From: JARRLC01 sp050290865
Lineage (GTDB): Bacteria > Pseudomonadota > Alphaproteobacteria > Rhizobiales > Rhodomicrobiaceae
DNA: 64,000 bases
Reading direction: 5' to 3'
Assembly (NCBI GenBank): GCA_050290865.1
Contig: JBNKIW010000012.1
Location: forward strand, 36,548-100,547
A model generated the notes under the pieces. The model worked only from the letters and a program-made list of their open reading frames with translations, was not told where the DNA came from and did no database searches. Below are positions 36,525-45,048 of the stretch, piece by piece. Position 1 is the first letter of the stretch, and each line of letters opens with the position of its first letter. Made by a program: the position numbers and the translations under genes.

Positions 36525-36952
36525 CTGCGAGCTCCTACGCGTCTACGAACCCGCGGCTCACTTGTCCCACCGCGCGGAGGGCATCGTGACTCCCCGACCC
36601 GAATGTTACGCTGAGAGTGATTTCCCCCCCAACGCCCTTCACCCCCCTGCACAAGGGCGGCAAATGGACGTAAGGCAAGATCAGACCTCCCTCTTCACGC
36701 CGACGATAATGGCGCAAAGAGCCCGAAATGTGAATGATTTTTCAAGCCAGCGGTTAACCATGGCATCTCGATGTGATCCCGGCGCTGCCCGCATGCGCGG
36801 GAGCAATTCAGGTAACGTTCATGATGCAATCCTGTATTATAGCCGTATCTTTCTTTTAATGACGTCACCACGCCGATCGAGATTTCCTGCGTTTTTCGTG
36901 CATGCTTCTTGCCGAACCGGTGTATTGCCACTCTGAAGCACTGGAGGCCGCG
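36525..36952. other. 428-bp divergent intergenic region
   Basis: No gene supported. It separates the divergent SH3 protein and helical protein genes. There is a short hairpin (CCCGC-ATGC-GCGGG, about 36788-36801) and an AT-richer patch with TATTAT near 36836 that may be a -10 element for the rightward gene; no matching -35 is obvious. Confidence 0.3.
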
Positions 36953-38221
36953 ATGCGCATGACAGCTTACTGCAAGACCGTGGGGCTGGCTGTTGTCTGT
37001 GTCTTGCTGGCCGCGCCGTCGGAGGAACTGCGGGCTCAAGGGGCGGGCGATTCGTCGCAGGCGCAAGAGGACGATACCGGGAAGCGCAAGCCGCGCAAGG
37101 CCAGCCCGGTCTTCAAGGACGATGCCGCCTATCAGCAATCGTCCAGGCTGCTCGCCGCCGTCGAGAGCATCCTGACCAGCGCTGCCGAGAAACGCGCCAG
37201 ACTCGATGAACTGCCCCGCCGCGAGACCTATGTCATTCCGCCCTTGTGGCAGGAGACCCGCGAGGACCGCCAGAAGGCCATCCGCCGCCTGCTGGATGCC
37301 GCGCTGGACATCGTCACCGATGCCCCCATCGTCGAAATGCAGGACAAGCTCGCCGGACACCGCCGCACGATCGCGGAATTGCGCGACCAGATCTCGGCCC
37401 AGCGCGAGCGGCGCATGCGCGCGCCAGAAGGCGGGTTCATGCCCGGCGTGCTGACGGACACCCAGGCCACGATCGATTCCAACATCAAGGATCTGCAAGC
37501 CCGCATCAAGAGCAACGAGAAAGCCATCGGCGCCATAAAGAAGGACATCCGCGCGGCGCTGCTGAAAGCGGGGGTGCACATCAGTGAGCAGCAGCTCGAC
37601 CTGCTCCTCGACAGTGTCCTGGGGACCGACATCGTCAAGCTGGTGACGGCATTTCAGGCCGCCCGCGGCATCGACGAGCGGCTCGGCGAACTGCTGACCC
37701 AGTCGAACGAGGATACCAAGGCCGCACGGCGCTATTTCGCCATGCATGCCGCCCTGTTCGCCATGATCGTCCACGCTCATGACACGCTGATCGAGAAGAT
37801 CGATGCGGATTATGTCGCCAAGCTGCACGCCATTCTCGACGACCTTGCCCGCGCGCGCTCGAACAGCCGCCGCCTTCTGGGCGAACGGAACCGTCCCGAC
37901 CAGAAGCGCGTGCTGGAGGCCAACGTCAAGGCGCAGAACCTGTCGAAGAAGGCGGCGCTCTTCTATCGCGACTATCTGCTGACACAGCGCCGCCAGCTCA
38001 TCAATGCCCGGGATCGCACGCTGCGCGATCTGGAGATTGCCGACAACACCTTCGAGACGGTGGAGGCAAGCTTCCAGTTGCAGGCGCTGATGGAAAATGC
38101 GCGCACATCGTTCGAGGCGCTGCGGAAGCTCGATGCGCCGGGCTTCGAGAGGGTGTTCAAGAACGAGGCGCTGCGCAAGGAGTTCGAAAGCCTGACGCAG
38201 AGGCTGCGGCCCACATCGTAA
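36953..38221 (+). CDS. Exported, mostly helical protein of unknown function
   Basis: A 422-residue protein with an N-terminal signal sequence (TVGLAVVCVLLAA) and then long amphipathic helices rich in Glu, Arg, Leu and Ala. Coiled-coil propensity is strongest at about 115-200 (MQDKLAGHRRTIAELRDQIS, IKSNEKAIGAIKKDI). There is no enzyme motif and no family I recognise. The ATG at 36953 has CTGGAGG upstream and is preferred to the earlier one at 36902. Neighbouring genes also encode exported proteins, so an envelope role is plausible. Confidence 0.72.
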   Translation: MRMTAYCKTVGLAVVCVLLAAPSEELRAQGAGDSSQAQEDDTGKRKPRKASPVFKDDAAYQQSSRLLAAVESILTSAAEKRARLDELPRRETYVIPPLWQETREDRQKAIRRLLDAALDIVTDAPIVEMQDKLAGHRRTIAELRDQISAQRERRMRAPEGGFMPGVLTDTQATIDSNIKDLQARIKSNEKAIGAIKKDIRAALLKAGVHISEQQLDLLLDSVLGTDIVKLVTAFQAARGIDERLGELLTQSNEDTKAARRYFAMHAALFAMIVHAHDTLIEKIDADYVAKLHAILDDLARARSNSRRLLGERNRPDQKRVLEANVKAQNLSKKAALFYRDYLLTQRRQLINARDRTLRDLEIADNTFETVEASFQLQALMENARTSFEALRKLDAPGFERVFKNEALRKEFESLTQRLRPTS

Positions 38222-38275
38222 AGACGCGGCGAGCGGCCGCGGCCGCCTCCGGGATTACTCATCCCGCGGCCCGGC

Positions 38276-38533
38276 TCATGCCTTCGGCTGCCCGTCGTCG
38301 CGGCGCACGAATTTCATCGCGCCCGGCACGCGTGTCAGCCGCGCGACCGCGTCGATATAGGCAATGAGCGACTCCGCCTCGACATACATCGGATTGCGCT
38401 GGCCGGTCTCGCGCATCAACTCGCACACCCGCAGGCGGCATTCGCGCAACGAGTCGAGCACCGGCTTGTAATCGAATACGTCCGGCGACGGATGAGCAAA
38501 CATGTCCGGCTTGTCTCGACCTTTGGCGTTCAT
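38276..38533 (-). CDS. Small hypothetical protein
   Basis: An 85-residue protein without membrane segment. The middle (YKPVLDSLRECRLRVCELMRETGQRNPMYVEAESLIAYIDAVARLTRV) looks like a compact helical domain. The ATG at 38533 has a CGGAG-type site upstream; the longer upstream frame overlaps the lnt start region and is not used. No family recognised. Confidence 0.6.
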   Translation of the reverse strand: MNAKGRDKPDMFAHPSPDVFDYKPVLDSLRECRLRVCELMRETGQRNPMYVEAESLIAYIDAVARLTRVPGAMKFVRRDDGQPKA

Positions 38534-38717
38534 GGGTGCGGCTCCGATGTTCTTGGTCTGTTCGTATCCCGGATTGGCACGCCCGTCAAGTTCGGAAATG
38601 CGGAATTCGCGACGGATCCCGCGGGCTGGGCGCGGTGGCTTTAAGACTTGCGTTTGCCCGGCAGATCGGCGATGCGAAAGGCGGTATGCGAATTTGTGGG
38701 GAGCCGGGGACAGGCCG

Positions 38718-40385
38718 TTGAGTGTGACCGACACGAACGCGGGGGCTTCCCGCCTCAGCTTTGCACCGCTGGCGCGATCGCTCGCCGCGCTGACCGGGTG
38801 GCGCCGGGCCGCCGCGAGTTTTGCGGCAGGCGCGCTCTCCACACTGACGCTGGCGCCGTACCATCTCTGGTCGCTGGGCTTTCTCACGCTCACCGCCTTT
38901 GTCTGGATTCTGGACGGGATCGCCGCAGAACGGACGGCCGCCGCGCCGCGCGCGCATCTGTGGCGCGCTGCCGCCATCGGATGGTGGTTCGGGTTCGGCT
39001 ATTTCCTCGCGGGGCTTTACTGGATCGGTTTCGCCTTCATGGTCGAGGCCGACAAATTTGCCTGGCTGATGCCTTTTGCCCTGGCGATCCTGACCGCCGG
39101 GTTCGCGCTGTATTATGCCGCCGCGGCGGCCGCGGCGATGGCTCTGTGGAGCGGGGGGGCGGGACGCATCTTCGCGCTGGCGGCGGCGATGTTTGCGGCG
39201 GAATGGCTGCGTGGCCACCTTCTGACCGGCTTTCCCTGGAATCTCTGGGGATACGCTCCGGCGGGCAACGATGCACTGGCGCAGACGGCGTCGCTCTGGG
39301 GCATCTACGGCCTGACCTTTCTGGCGCTTCTGATTTTTGCCAGTCCGGCCGCGCTCGCCAGCCCCGCGGGTAAAGGGCACAGGCGGCGCTGGGTCTTACC
39401 CGCGCTGTGCATCGGCCTCCTGGCGGCGGGCTGGGTCTGGGGCGCTTACCGCCTCGGCACGGCGGAGACGCGGGCTTATCCAGGGATCCGCCTGCGCGTC
39501 GTGCAGGGCAACATCCCCCAGGCCGAGAAATGGAAGCCCGAGAACCGCCGGTGGATTTTCGAACGCATGCTGACGCTGAGCCGAAGCGGGTCAGGCGGCC
39601 CCGGCGTATCTGCGAACACGACGCATCTCATCTGGCCGGAATCCTCGATGCCGCTCCTGTTCATGCTGAACGGCAAGATCGCCTTCAACGAGGTGAGGGA
39701 TGCGTTGGCGGGTCTCGTCGGCAGTGGCGGGACCTTAATCCTGGGCGCCGAGCGTGCCGAAAGCGCGAATAAGGAGCAAGGCCGGTACACGATCGACGAG
39801 TTGTATAACAGCCTGTTCGTGCTGGGGCGTGGGGCGCGCGTCCTCGGTGTCTATGACAAGCTGCATCTCGTCCCCTTCGGTGAATATTTGCCCTTCGAAA
39901 AGATGTTGGGGGCGATGGGCATCACGCAGCTCACCAACGTCAAGTCGAGCTTCGGCACCGCCGGCAGGCGCAACCTCGTGACGGTTCCCGGCACGCCGTC
40001 CTTTTCGCCCCTGATCTGCTATGAGGCGATCTTCCCCGGCGGCGTGCATGAAGACGGCGGGCGCCCGGCGTGGCTCGTCAATCTCACCAATGACGCCTGG
40101 TTCGGCACGTCCACTGGCCCCTATCAGCACCTGCATCAGGCGCGGCTGCGTGCGATCGAGGAGGGCCTGCCGCTGGTGCGCGCCGCCAATACGGGTGTCT
40201 CCGCTGTTGTAGACCCCTATGGCCGGACCGTCGCCAGCCTGCCACTGAACACCAAGGGCGCCATCGACGCCGCCCTCCCCGCGGGGCTCCGTCCTACGCT
40301 TTTTGCGAGTTGGGGGGAAATCTCACTATTCGTGGTGGCGCTTCTGGCTTTCATATTGTATAGAGTTGTAATCACAGTTGAGTGA
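38718..40385 (+). CDS. lnt: Apolipoprotein N-acyltransferase
   Basis: A 555-residue membrane enzyme that N-acylates lipoproteins in the last maturation step. The N-terminal half has six to seven helices; the rest is a nitrilase-fold domain with Glu308 (IWPESSMP), Lys381 (YDKLHLVPFGEYLP) and Cys434 (LICYEAIFP) as the catalytic triad. A final helix follows. The start is TTG at 38718 or GTG at 38724; no ATG fits. Its place upstream of an XRE regulator and metK is conserved in alphaproteobacteria. Confidence 0.93.
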   Translation: MSVTDTNAGASRLSFAPLARSLAALTGWRRAAASFAAGALSTLTLAPYHLWSLGFLTLTAFVWILDGIAAERTAAAPRAHLWRAAAIGWWFGFGYFLAGLYWIGFAFMVEADKFAWLMPFALAILTAGFALYYAAAAAAAMALWSGGAGRIFALAAAMFAAEWLRGHLLTGFPWNLWGYAPAGNDALAQTASLWGIYGLTFLALLIFASPAALASPAGKGHRRRWVLPALCIGLLAAGWVWGAYRLGTAETRAYPGIRLRVVQGNIPQAEKWKPENRRWIFERMLTLSRSGSGGPGVSANTTHLIWPESSMPLLFMLNGKIAFNEVRDALAGLVGSGGTLILGAERAESANKEQGRYTIDELYNSLFVLGRGARVLGVYDKLHLVPFGEYLPFEKMLGAMGITQLTNVKSSFGTAGRRNLVTVPGTPSFSPLICYEAIFPGGVHEDGGRPAWLVNLTNDAWFGTSTGPYQHLHQARLRAIEEGLPLVRAANTGVSAVVDPYGRTVASLPLNTKGAIDAALPAGLRPTLFASWGEISLFVVALLAFILYRVVITVE

Positions 40386-40497
40386 TCGTAAAAAAATCAA
40401 GCATCGCGAGTACACTCGTGCGTTCCAAGATGGCGCAACTATCGTTATAGTGGCAAGAGCGCGGGTAACTACAATTACAAGTTGTATTACTAAGCGC

Positions 40498-40527
40498 TTG
40501 ACGTGCGAGGCGTTGGGGGATTACAAC
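40498..40527 (+). promoter_or_regulatory. Predicted sigma-70 promoter of the XRE regulator gene
   Basis: TTGACG (40498-40503), 18-base spacer, TACAAC (40522-40527), about 75 bases before the regulator's ATG. The surrounding 216-bp lnt-XRE spacer is AT-rich and also contains TACAA-N7-TTGTA, an inverted repeat near 40470-40486 just upstream of the -35. Confidence 0.4.
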
Positions 40528-40601
40528 CGCGCATTGCAGAGGATTCACGAGTTGCATTGTGCGTTGTATCTGCGAAAGCAATTGGGCACAGATTGGGACC
40601 T

Positions 40602-41096
40602 ATGACAAGCGACGACATGGCACCGGGGGTTGAGGAAAGGCTGGCGTCTCCAGGCCGGAAACCGAATCCTATGGATGTGCATGTGGGCAGCCGCGTCCGG
40701 TTGCGCCGCATGGTGATTGGAATGAGCCAGGAAAAGCTTGGCGAGCGGATGGGGCTGACGTTTCAGCAGATCCAGAAATACGAGAAAGGCACGAACCGGA
40801 TCGGCGCCAGCCGCCTGTTCCAGCTCTCGCAGATCCTGGACGTCCCCGTGCAGTTCTTTTTCGAGGATGCGCCGGTCAGCGTGGGCGCCCGCGGCGCGGC
40901 CATGGCGGCCGGTTTCGCGGAATCGAAAACGGAAGCTTTTCTTCTCGATTTTCTCAACAGCCGTGATGGCTTGGAACTTAACCGCGCCTTCGTTAAGATC
41001 ACCGATCCCAAGGTGCGCAAGCGGGTCGTAGAACTCGTCCGCGCGCTCAGCGACGAAGTCGGTGCAGGCGTCGGTTCGCCGCAGTCGGTTGACTAG
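40602..41096 (+). CDS. XRE family helix-turn-helix regulator
   Basis: A 164-residue DNA-binding protein. The HTH (about 29-85) reads VGSRVRLRRMVIGMSQEKLGERMGLTFQQIQKYEKGTNRIGASRLFQLSQIL. This Cro/CI-type domain, followed by a helical tail, is a widely conserved alphaproteobacterial type found between lnt and metK. The start at 40602 is used; Met24 at 40671 is an alternative just before the domain. Its own control and targets are not known from sequence. Confidence 0.9.
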   Translation: MTSDDMAPGVEERLASPGRKPNPMDVHVGSRVRLRRMVIGMSQEKLGERMGLTFQQIQKYEKGTNRIGASRLFQLSQILDVPVQFFFEDAPVSVGARGAAMAAGFAESKTEAFLLDFLNSRDGLELNRAFVKITDPKVRKRVVELVRALSDEVGAGVGSPQSVD

Positions 41097-41122
41097 CGCG
41101 GATTTTTGGCTTTGCTTTTCCT

Positions 41123-41151
41123 CCTGAAGGCGGTTGCGTTCCGCTTTCAGG
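41123..41151 (+). promoter_or_regulatory. Hairpin in the metK leader
   Basis: CCTGAAGGCGG (41123-41133), 7-base loop, CCGCTTTCAGG (41141-41151): an 11-bp stem with one G-U wobble, extendable by two pairs. It lies 27 bp after the XRE stop and 63 bp before the metK start. No T-run follows on either strand, so it is not a standard terminator; it may be a regulatory leader or an RNA processing site. Confidence 0.45.
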
Positions 41152-41213
41152 GGAAATATTAAGCTGCACAAACTTCATACCAATCATCAACAACGGCAAA
41201 AGGGGGTACCTAA

Positions 41214-42383
41214 GTGTCTCGCGCCCAATATCTTTTCACGAGCGAATCTGTTTCGGAAGGCCACCCGGACAAGGTTTGCGATCGGATTTCCGACGCCATC
41301 GTGGATCTCTATCTCGGCGCGGACCCCTATTCGCGCGTCGCCTGCGAGACCCTGTCGACCACCAACCGCATCGTCATGGCGGGCGAAGTCCGCGGGCCGT
41401 CGTCTATCACCCACGAGATGATCGAAGCGGCGGCGCGCGATGCCGTCAAACAGATCGGTTACGAGCAGGCCGGCTTCCACTGGAAACACCTGGATTTCCA
41501 GAATTACCTGCATGAGCAGTCGGTGGACATCGCGCGCGGTGTCGATGCCGCGGGTGAGAAGGATGAAGGGGCGGGCGATCAGGGCATCATGTTCGGTTAC
41601 GCCTGCACCGAGACAGAGACTTTCATGCCCGCGCCGATCCATTACTCTCACCGGATCTTGCACGAGATGGCCAAGGCGAGGCATGCGGGCACAGTCCCCG
41701 AGCTGGGACCGGACGCCAAGAGCCAAGTGACGCTGCTTTACGAAAACGGCAAGCCGGTGCGCGCGACTTCGGTGGTCGTGTCCACGCAGCACAGCGAGGA
41801 TGCAAGCCAGGAAGCCATCCGCCGGATCGTGCGCGAATTCGTGGAGAACATCCTGCCGAAGGGATGGATGCCGCCGGAAAACGAACTCTACGTCAATCCG
41901 ACCGGCCGTTTCGTCGTCGGCGGTCCTGACGGGGACGCCGGTCTGACCGGCCGCAAGATCATCGTGGACACCTATGGCGGTGCGGCGCCCCACGGCGGTG
42001 GCGCGTTCTCGGGCAAGGATCCGACGAAAGTGGACCGCTCGGCCGCGTACGCGGCGCGCTATCTGGCCAAGAATGTCGTTGCGGCAGGGCTGGCCGACAA
42101 ATGCTCGCTGCAGCTTTCCTACGCGATCGGCGTCTCCAAGCCCCTGTCGCTCTATGTCGATCTTTACGGCACCGGCCGGGTCGCCGAAGATAAGCTGGAA
42201 AAGGCGCTGGGCGAAGTGATGAATCTCAGCCCGCGCGGTATCCGCGAGCATCTCAAGCTGAACCGGCCGATCTATCAGCGCACGGCGGCCTATGGCCATT
42301 TCGGCCGCGAGCCGGACGCCGACGGCGGCTTCTCCTGGGAGAAGGTCGATCTGGTCGATGCCATCAAGGCGGCGCTGACCTGA
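41214..42383 (+). CDS. metK: S-adenosylmethionine synthetase
   Basis: A 389-residue enzyme making SAM from methionine and ATP. Conserved blocks are FTSESVSEGHPDKVCDRISDAI at the N-terminus, GAGDQGIMFGYACTET, and GGAFSGKDPTKVDRSAAYAARYLAKN. The GTG start at 41214 has AAAGGGGG upstream. It follows the XRE regulator, with a hairpin between them. The trmB gene that often follows metK in alphaproteobacteria is replaced here by a convergent gene. Confidence 0.97.
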   Translation: MSRAQYLFTSESVSEGHPDKVCDRISDAIVDLYLGADPYSRVACETLSTTNRIVMAGEVRGPSSITHEMIEAAARDAVKQIGYEQAGFHWKHLDFQNYLHEQSVDIARGVDAAGEKDEGAGDQGIMFGYACTETETFMPAPIHYSHRILHEMAKARHAGTVPELGPDAKSQVTLLYENGKPVRATSVVVSTQHSEDASQEAIRRIVREFVENILPKGWMPPENELYVNPTGRFVVGGPDGDAGLTGRKIIVDTYGGAAPHGGGAFSGKDPTKVDRSAAYAARYLAKNVVAAGLADKCSLQLSYAIGVSKPLSLYVDLYGTGRVAEDKLEKALGEVMNLSPRGIREHLKLNRPIYQRTAAYGHFGREPDADGGFSWEKVDLVDAIKAALT

Positions 42384-42387
42384 GGCG

Positions 42388-42909
42388 CTATCCAGGCATT
42401 CGGCGGTGCGCCGCCGTTTCCTTCAAGGCATGGTCAATCAGCGCGTTGGCGATGGTCATGCGCTGGTTGGCCTCTTCGCGCCAGGACGGCGGCACGCGGT
42501 CGGGGTGATTTGAGCGGGCGAAATCGCGGCGGATGCGGTGGAGTTCGGCGCGGGTCAGTCCGGGACGCAGCCGCAGTTCCGCGGCCACCGCGTCCCTGTC
42601 GCAGCTCCAGCGGGGCCGGGGCAGTTCGCGGCGGCATTTCGCCCGGCCAGGCATCGGCTCTTCCGCCCCGCCTGCCGATGGCGGCGTATCGCCGTAAAGC
42701 GTGGCGAGCCGGTCCAGCGGCACATACGAACCCGTGGTTGCCATGCGGTCGAAGGCGTACTGCACGGGATCGGAACTGCGCCACGGGCCGTCGGCGGCCC
42801 CGGGCATGGACGCGGCGGGACATGCACAGTCGTCCCCGACGCCGCATTCCTCCAGCAATTCCAGATGGGTCCGGAAGTTGCTGAGGCGCAAAGGCTTGAT
42901 GCAGAACAT
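42388..42909 (-). CDS. J-domain-like protein
   Basis: A 173-residue protein whose last 70 residues resemble a DnaJ J-domain: helix II ELHRIRRDFARSNHPDRVPPSW with the HPD motif at about 135-137, then EEANQRMTIANALIDHALKE. There is no Gly/Phe region or zinc finger. The N-terminal half (Cys- and Pro-containing) is not recognised. It may be an adaptor that recruits DnaK; the client is unknown. It is convergent with metK and 60 bp downstream of cheY on the same strand. Confidence 0.65.
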   Translation of the reverse strand: MFCIKPLRLSNFRTHLELLEECGVGDDCACPAASMPGAADGPWRSSDPVQYAFDRMATTGSYVPLDRLATLYGDTPPSAGGAEEPMPGRAKCRRELPRPRWSCDRDAVAAELRLRPGLTRAELHRIRRDFARSNHPDRVPPSWREEANQRMTIANALIDHALKETAAHRRMPG

Positions 42910-42969
42910 CGCGCGTTCCCACTGTCGCGCCGCCCGCCCGCCGCGGACGGCCTCGACACCGCGCGCTTT

Positions 42970-43359
42970 TTACGCGGCCGTGGTTAACACGGAGTCAATT
43001 TTTTCCTTCAAAACCGGGGCGCTGAACGGCTTGATCAGATAGTTGCTGACCCCCGCCTTCTGCGCCGCCAGAACATTCTCCGGCTTGGACTCCGCCGTAA
43101 CCAGGATGAACGGCGTCTTCGCCGTCGCCTCTTCGGCGCGCACGTGCTTCAGGAGATCGAACCCGGTCATCGGCTCCATGTTCCAGTCGGAGATGATCAG
43201 ACCGTAGGATTTTTCTTTGATCTTCTGCAGCGCTTCCTCGCCGTTGGACGCGTCGTCAACGTTTTCGTACCCGATCTGTTTCAGCAACTTCCTGAGGATG
43301 CGAACCATCGTGTTGTAATCGTCCACCACGAGGATCGGCATGTTCGGATCAGTTGTCAT
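42970..43359 (-). CDS. CheY-like single-domain response regulator
   Basis: A 129-residue receiver domain: the acidic pair in LVVDDYNTM, phosphoacceptor Asp58 in IISDWNMEPMTG, the Thr in ILVTAES and the Lys of YLIKPFSAP. The DWNM context is typical of CheY proteins that contact the flagellar motor. It is divergent from cheB across a 503-bp gap; no cheA is in the window. Confidence 0.92.
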   Translation of the reverse strand: MTTDPNMPILVVDDYNTMVRILRKLLKQIGYENVDDASNGEEALQKIKEKSYGLIISDWNMEPMTGFDLLKHVRAEEATAKTPFILVTAESKPENVLAAQKAGVSNYLIKPFSAPVLKEKIDSVLTTAA

Positions 43360-43862
43360 TCATCTCTCCTTCGCATTGGCAGACCGTCCCGTCCTCAAGA
43401 AAGCGCCTTTCGCCGAAGCTTCCCCGGCTCGCTTGTCCAGGACCGTCACGCCAGAAACATCTCCGTATCGCCGCTGCAACGCTCCGCCGCGGCTGTCGCG
43501 CGCCCGATTAAGGGCACGGCCGCTTGTGCGGGGCTGTCAGCTCTGTGCGGCCGGCAAAAACCACGGCTGCTCCCCCGTTTTCCCTTCGCTTTGCGCACGT
43601 AAGAGTTCCTAAATGCATCCGGCGTATACCACAAGTGTAGGTTGAGCTGGTTGATAATCCTCTACCGTGGATAATGAATTTGGCAGGCCGGAAACTGAGG
43701 CGGTGGGATCCGGATGCGATACGCGGACGCGGGCAGGGGTTGAAATCGGACGGACCGATGCCAGGGGCGCAAATGGCATCTGTCCCGGACTTCGACAGCT
43801 TCGCGAAAGTGACGGGTGGCAATCAGCTATGATTGCTCGGGGCTGACCAGGAGGTATAGCGA
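43360..43862. other. 503-bp divergent intergenic region cheY / cheB
   Basis: No gene is supported; the reading frames here lack family similarity and ribosome sites. It must contain promoters for both chemotaxis genes. An AT-richer patch (about 43610-43680) is the likeliest site, but no sigma-70 or sigma-54 pair is convincing. Confidence 0.3.
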
Positions 43863-45017
43863 ATGCCAAATCCCATCCGTGTATTGGTGGTGGACGATTC
43901 GGCGTTCATGCGCGGCGCCTTGGCGCGAAGTATCGAGACCGATCCGCGTTTCAAAGTCATCGACACCGCAAGCGATGGGAAGATGGGCGTGGAGAAAGCG
44001 CTGCGCCTGAAGCCCGACGTCGTCACCCTGGACGTCGAAATGCCGGTCATGAACGGCATCGAGGCTTTGAAGGCCATCGTTTCGCGAAGCACCATCCCCG
44101 TCGTGATGGTCAGCGCGGTGACCGACTCGGGTGCGAAAATCACCATGGATGCGCTGGAACTCGGCGCGGTGGATTTCATCCCCAAGGCCAAGGGTGCGGA
44201 GCTGATCCACGAAAAACTTATGGCCGCTGTTGCTGCCAATCCCGCCCGCCGGGGCATGGCGATGCGCCAGCAGGTCAAGGTGATGGCCAAGGCCCAGGAG
44301 GAGGCGCGTTCCAGGTTCAAGATCACGCCGCCTCCGCTGCCCGGTGCGCGGCCAGGAACCGTGCCTCCGGCGAACCGCAAACCGGGTGAAGCGGCGCAGC
44401 CCCGGCCCTCCGCCGCGGCTCCCGGTGCGCAGCAGGAAATCTCCTACACCCGCGTTCCGGCAAAAATCGTGGTTATCGGCTCAAGCACGGGCGGACCGCA
44501 GGCGCTGCAGCAGGTGATCAAGCAGCTTCCTCCCAACCTGCCCGTGCCAGTGGTGATCGCGCAGCACATGCCCGCGCAGTTCACGCTGGCGCTGGCGAAA
44601 CGGCTCGACGAAATCTGTCCACCGAAGGTGGTGGAGGCGAGGGACGGCGAGCCGCTCGTTCCCGGCACCGTCTACATCGGCCCCGGAGGTATGCATCTGC
44701 GCGTCACCCAGCACGAGCTGAAGGTGGCCGAGAGCAAGGGGGAGAGCCTGTACAAGCCGAGCGTCGATGTCCTCGCCGGGAGCGCGCTGAACGCGTTCGG
44801 CAAGAATGTGCTGGGTATCATGCTGACAGGCATGGGCAATGACGGGGCGCAGGAATTCACCAAGCTGCACAGAATAGGCGCCTACAACGTCGTTCAGGAC
44901 CAGATGACCTGCGTGGTGTACGGCATGCCGCGCGCCGTGGCCGATGCGGGGGCGGCTGACGAAGTCCTTCCCGTGGAGCGCATCGGCGCACGAATACGCG
45001 CGGCTTTCGGCCTGTAG
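43863..45017 (+). CDS. cheB: Protein-glutamate methylesterase CheB
   Basis: A 384-residue two-domain enzyme that demethylates chemoreceptors. The receiver domain has Asp57 (VTLDVEMPVMNG). A linker of about 70 residues, rich in Pro and Ala, follows. The methylesterase domain has the catalytic Ser in GSSTGGPQAL, His in IAQHMP and Asp in GMGNDG. It lies away from the usual che operon, but next to cheY. Confidence 0.95.
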   Translation: MPNPIRVLVVDDSAFMRGALARSIETDPRFKVIDTASDGKMGVEKALRLKPDVVTLDVEMPVMNGIEALKAIVSRSTIPVVMVSAVTDSGAKITMDALELGAVDFIPKAKGAELIHEKLMAAVAANPARRGMAMRQQVKVMAKAQEEARSRFKITPPPLPGARPGTVPPANRKPGEAAQPRPSAAAPGAQQEISYTRVPAKIVVIGSSTGGPQALQQVIKQLPPNLPVPVVIAQHMPAQFTLALAKRLDEICPPKVVEARDGEPLVPGTVYIGPGGMHLRVTQHELKVAESKGESLYKPSVDVLAGSALNAFGKNVLGIMLTGMGNDGAQEFTKLHRIGAYNVVQDQMTCVVYGMPRAVADAGAADEVLPVERIGARIRAAFGL

Positions 45018-45048
45018 CGGACGGTAAAACGCCGGAAAGCCTGTCCGG

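Noticed and set aside
43508..43869. Minus-strand frames of about 90-100 codons in the cheY-cheB gap
   Set aside because: No ribosome site, no similarity, and they overlap each other and the cheB start.
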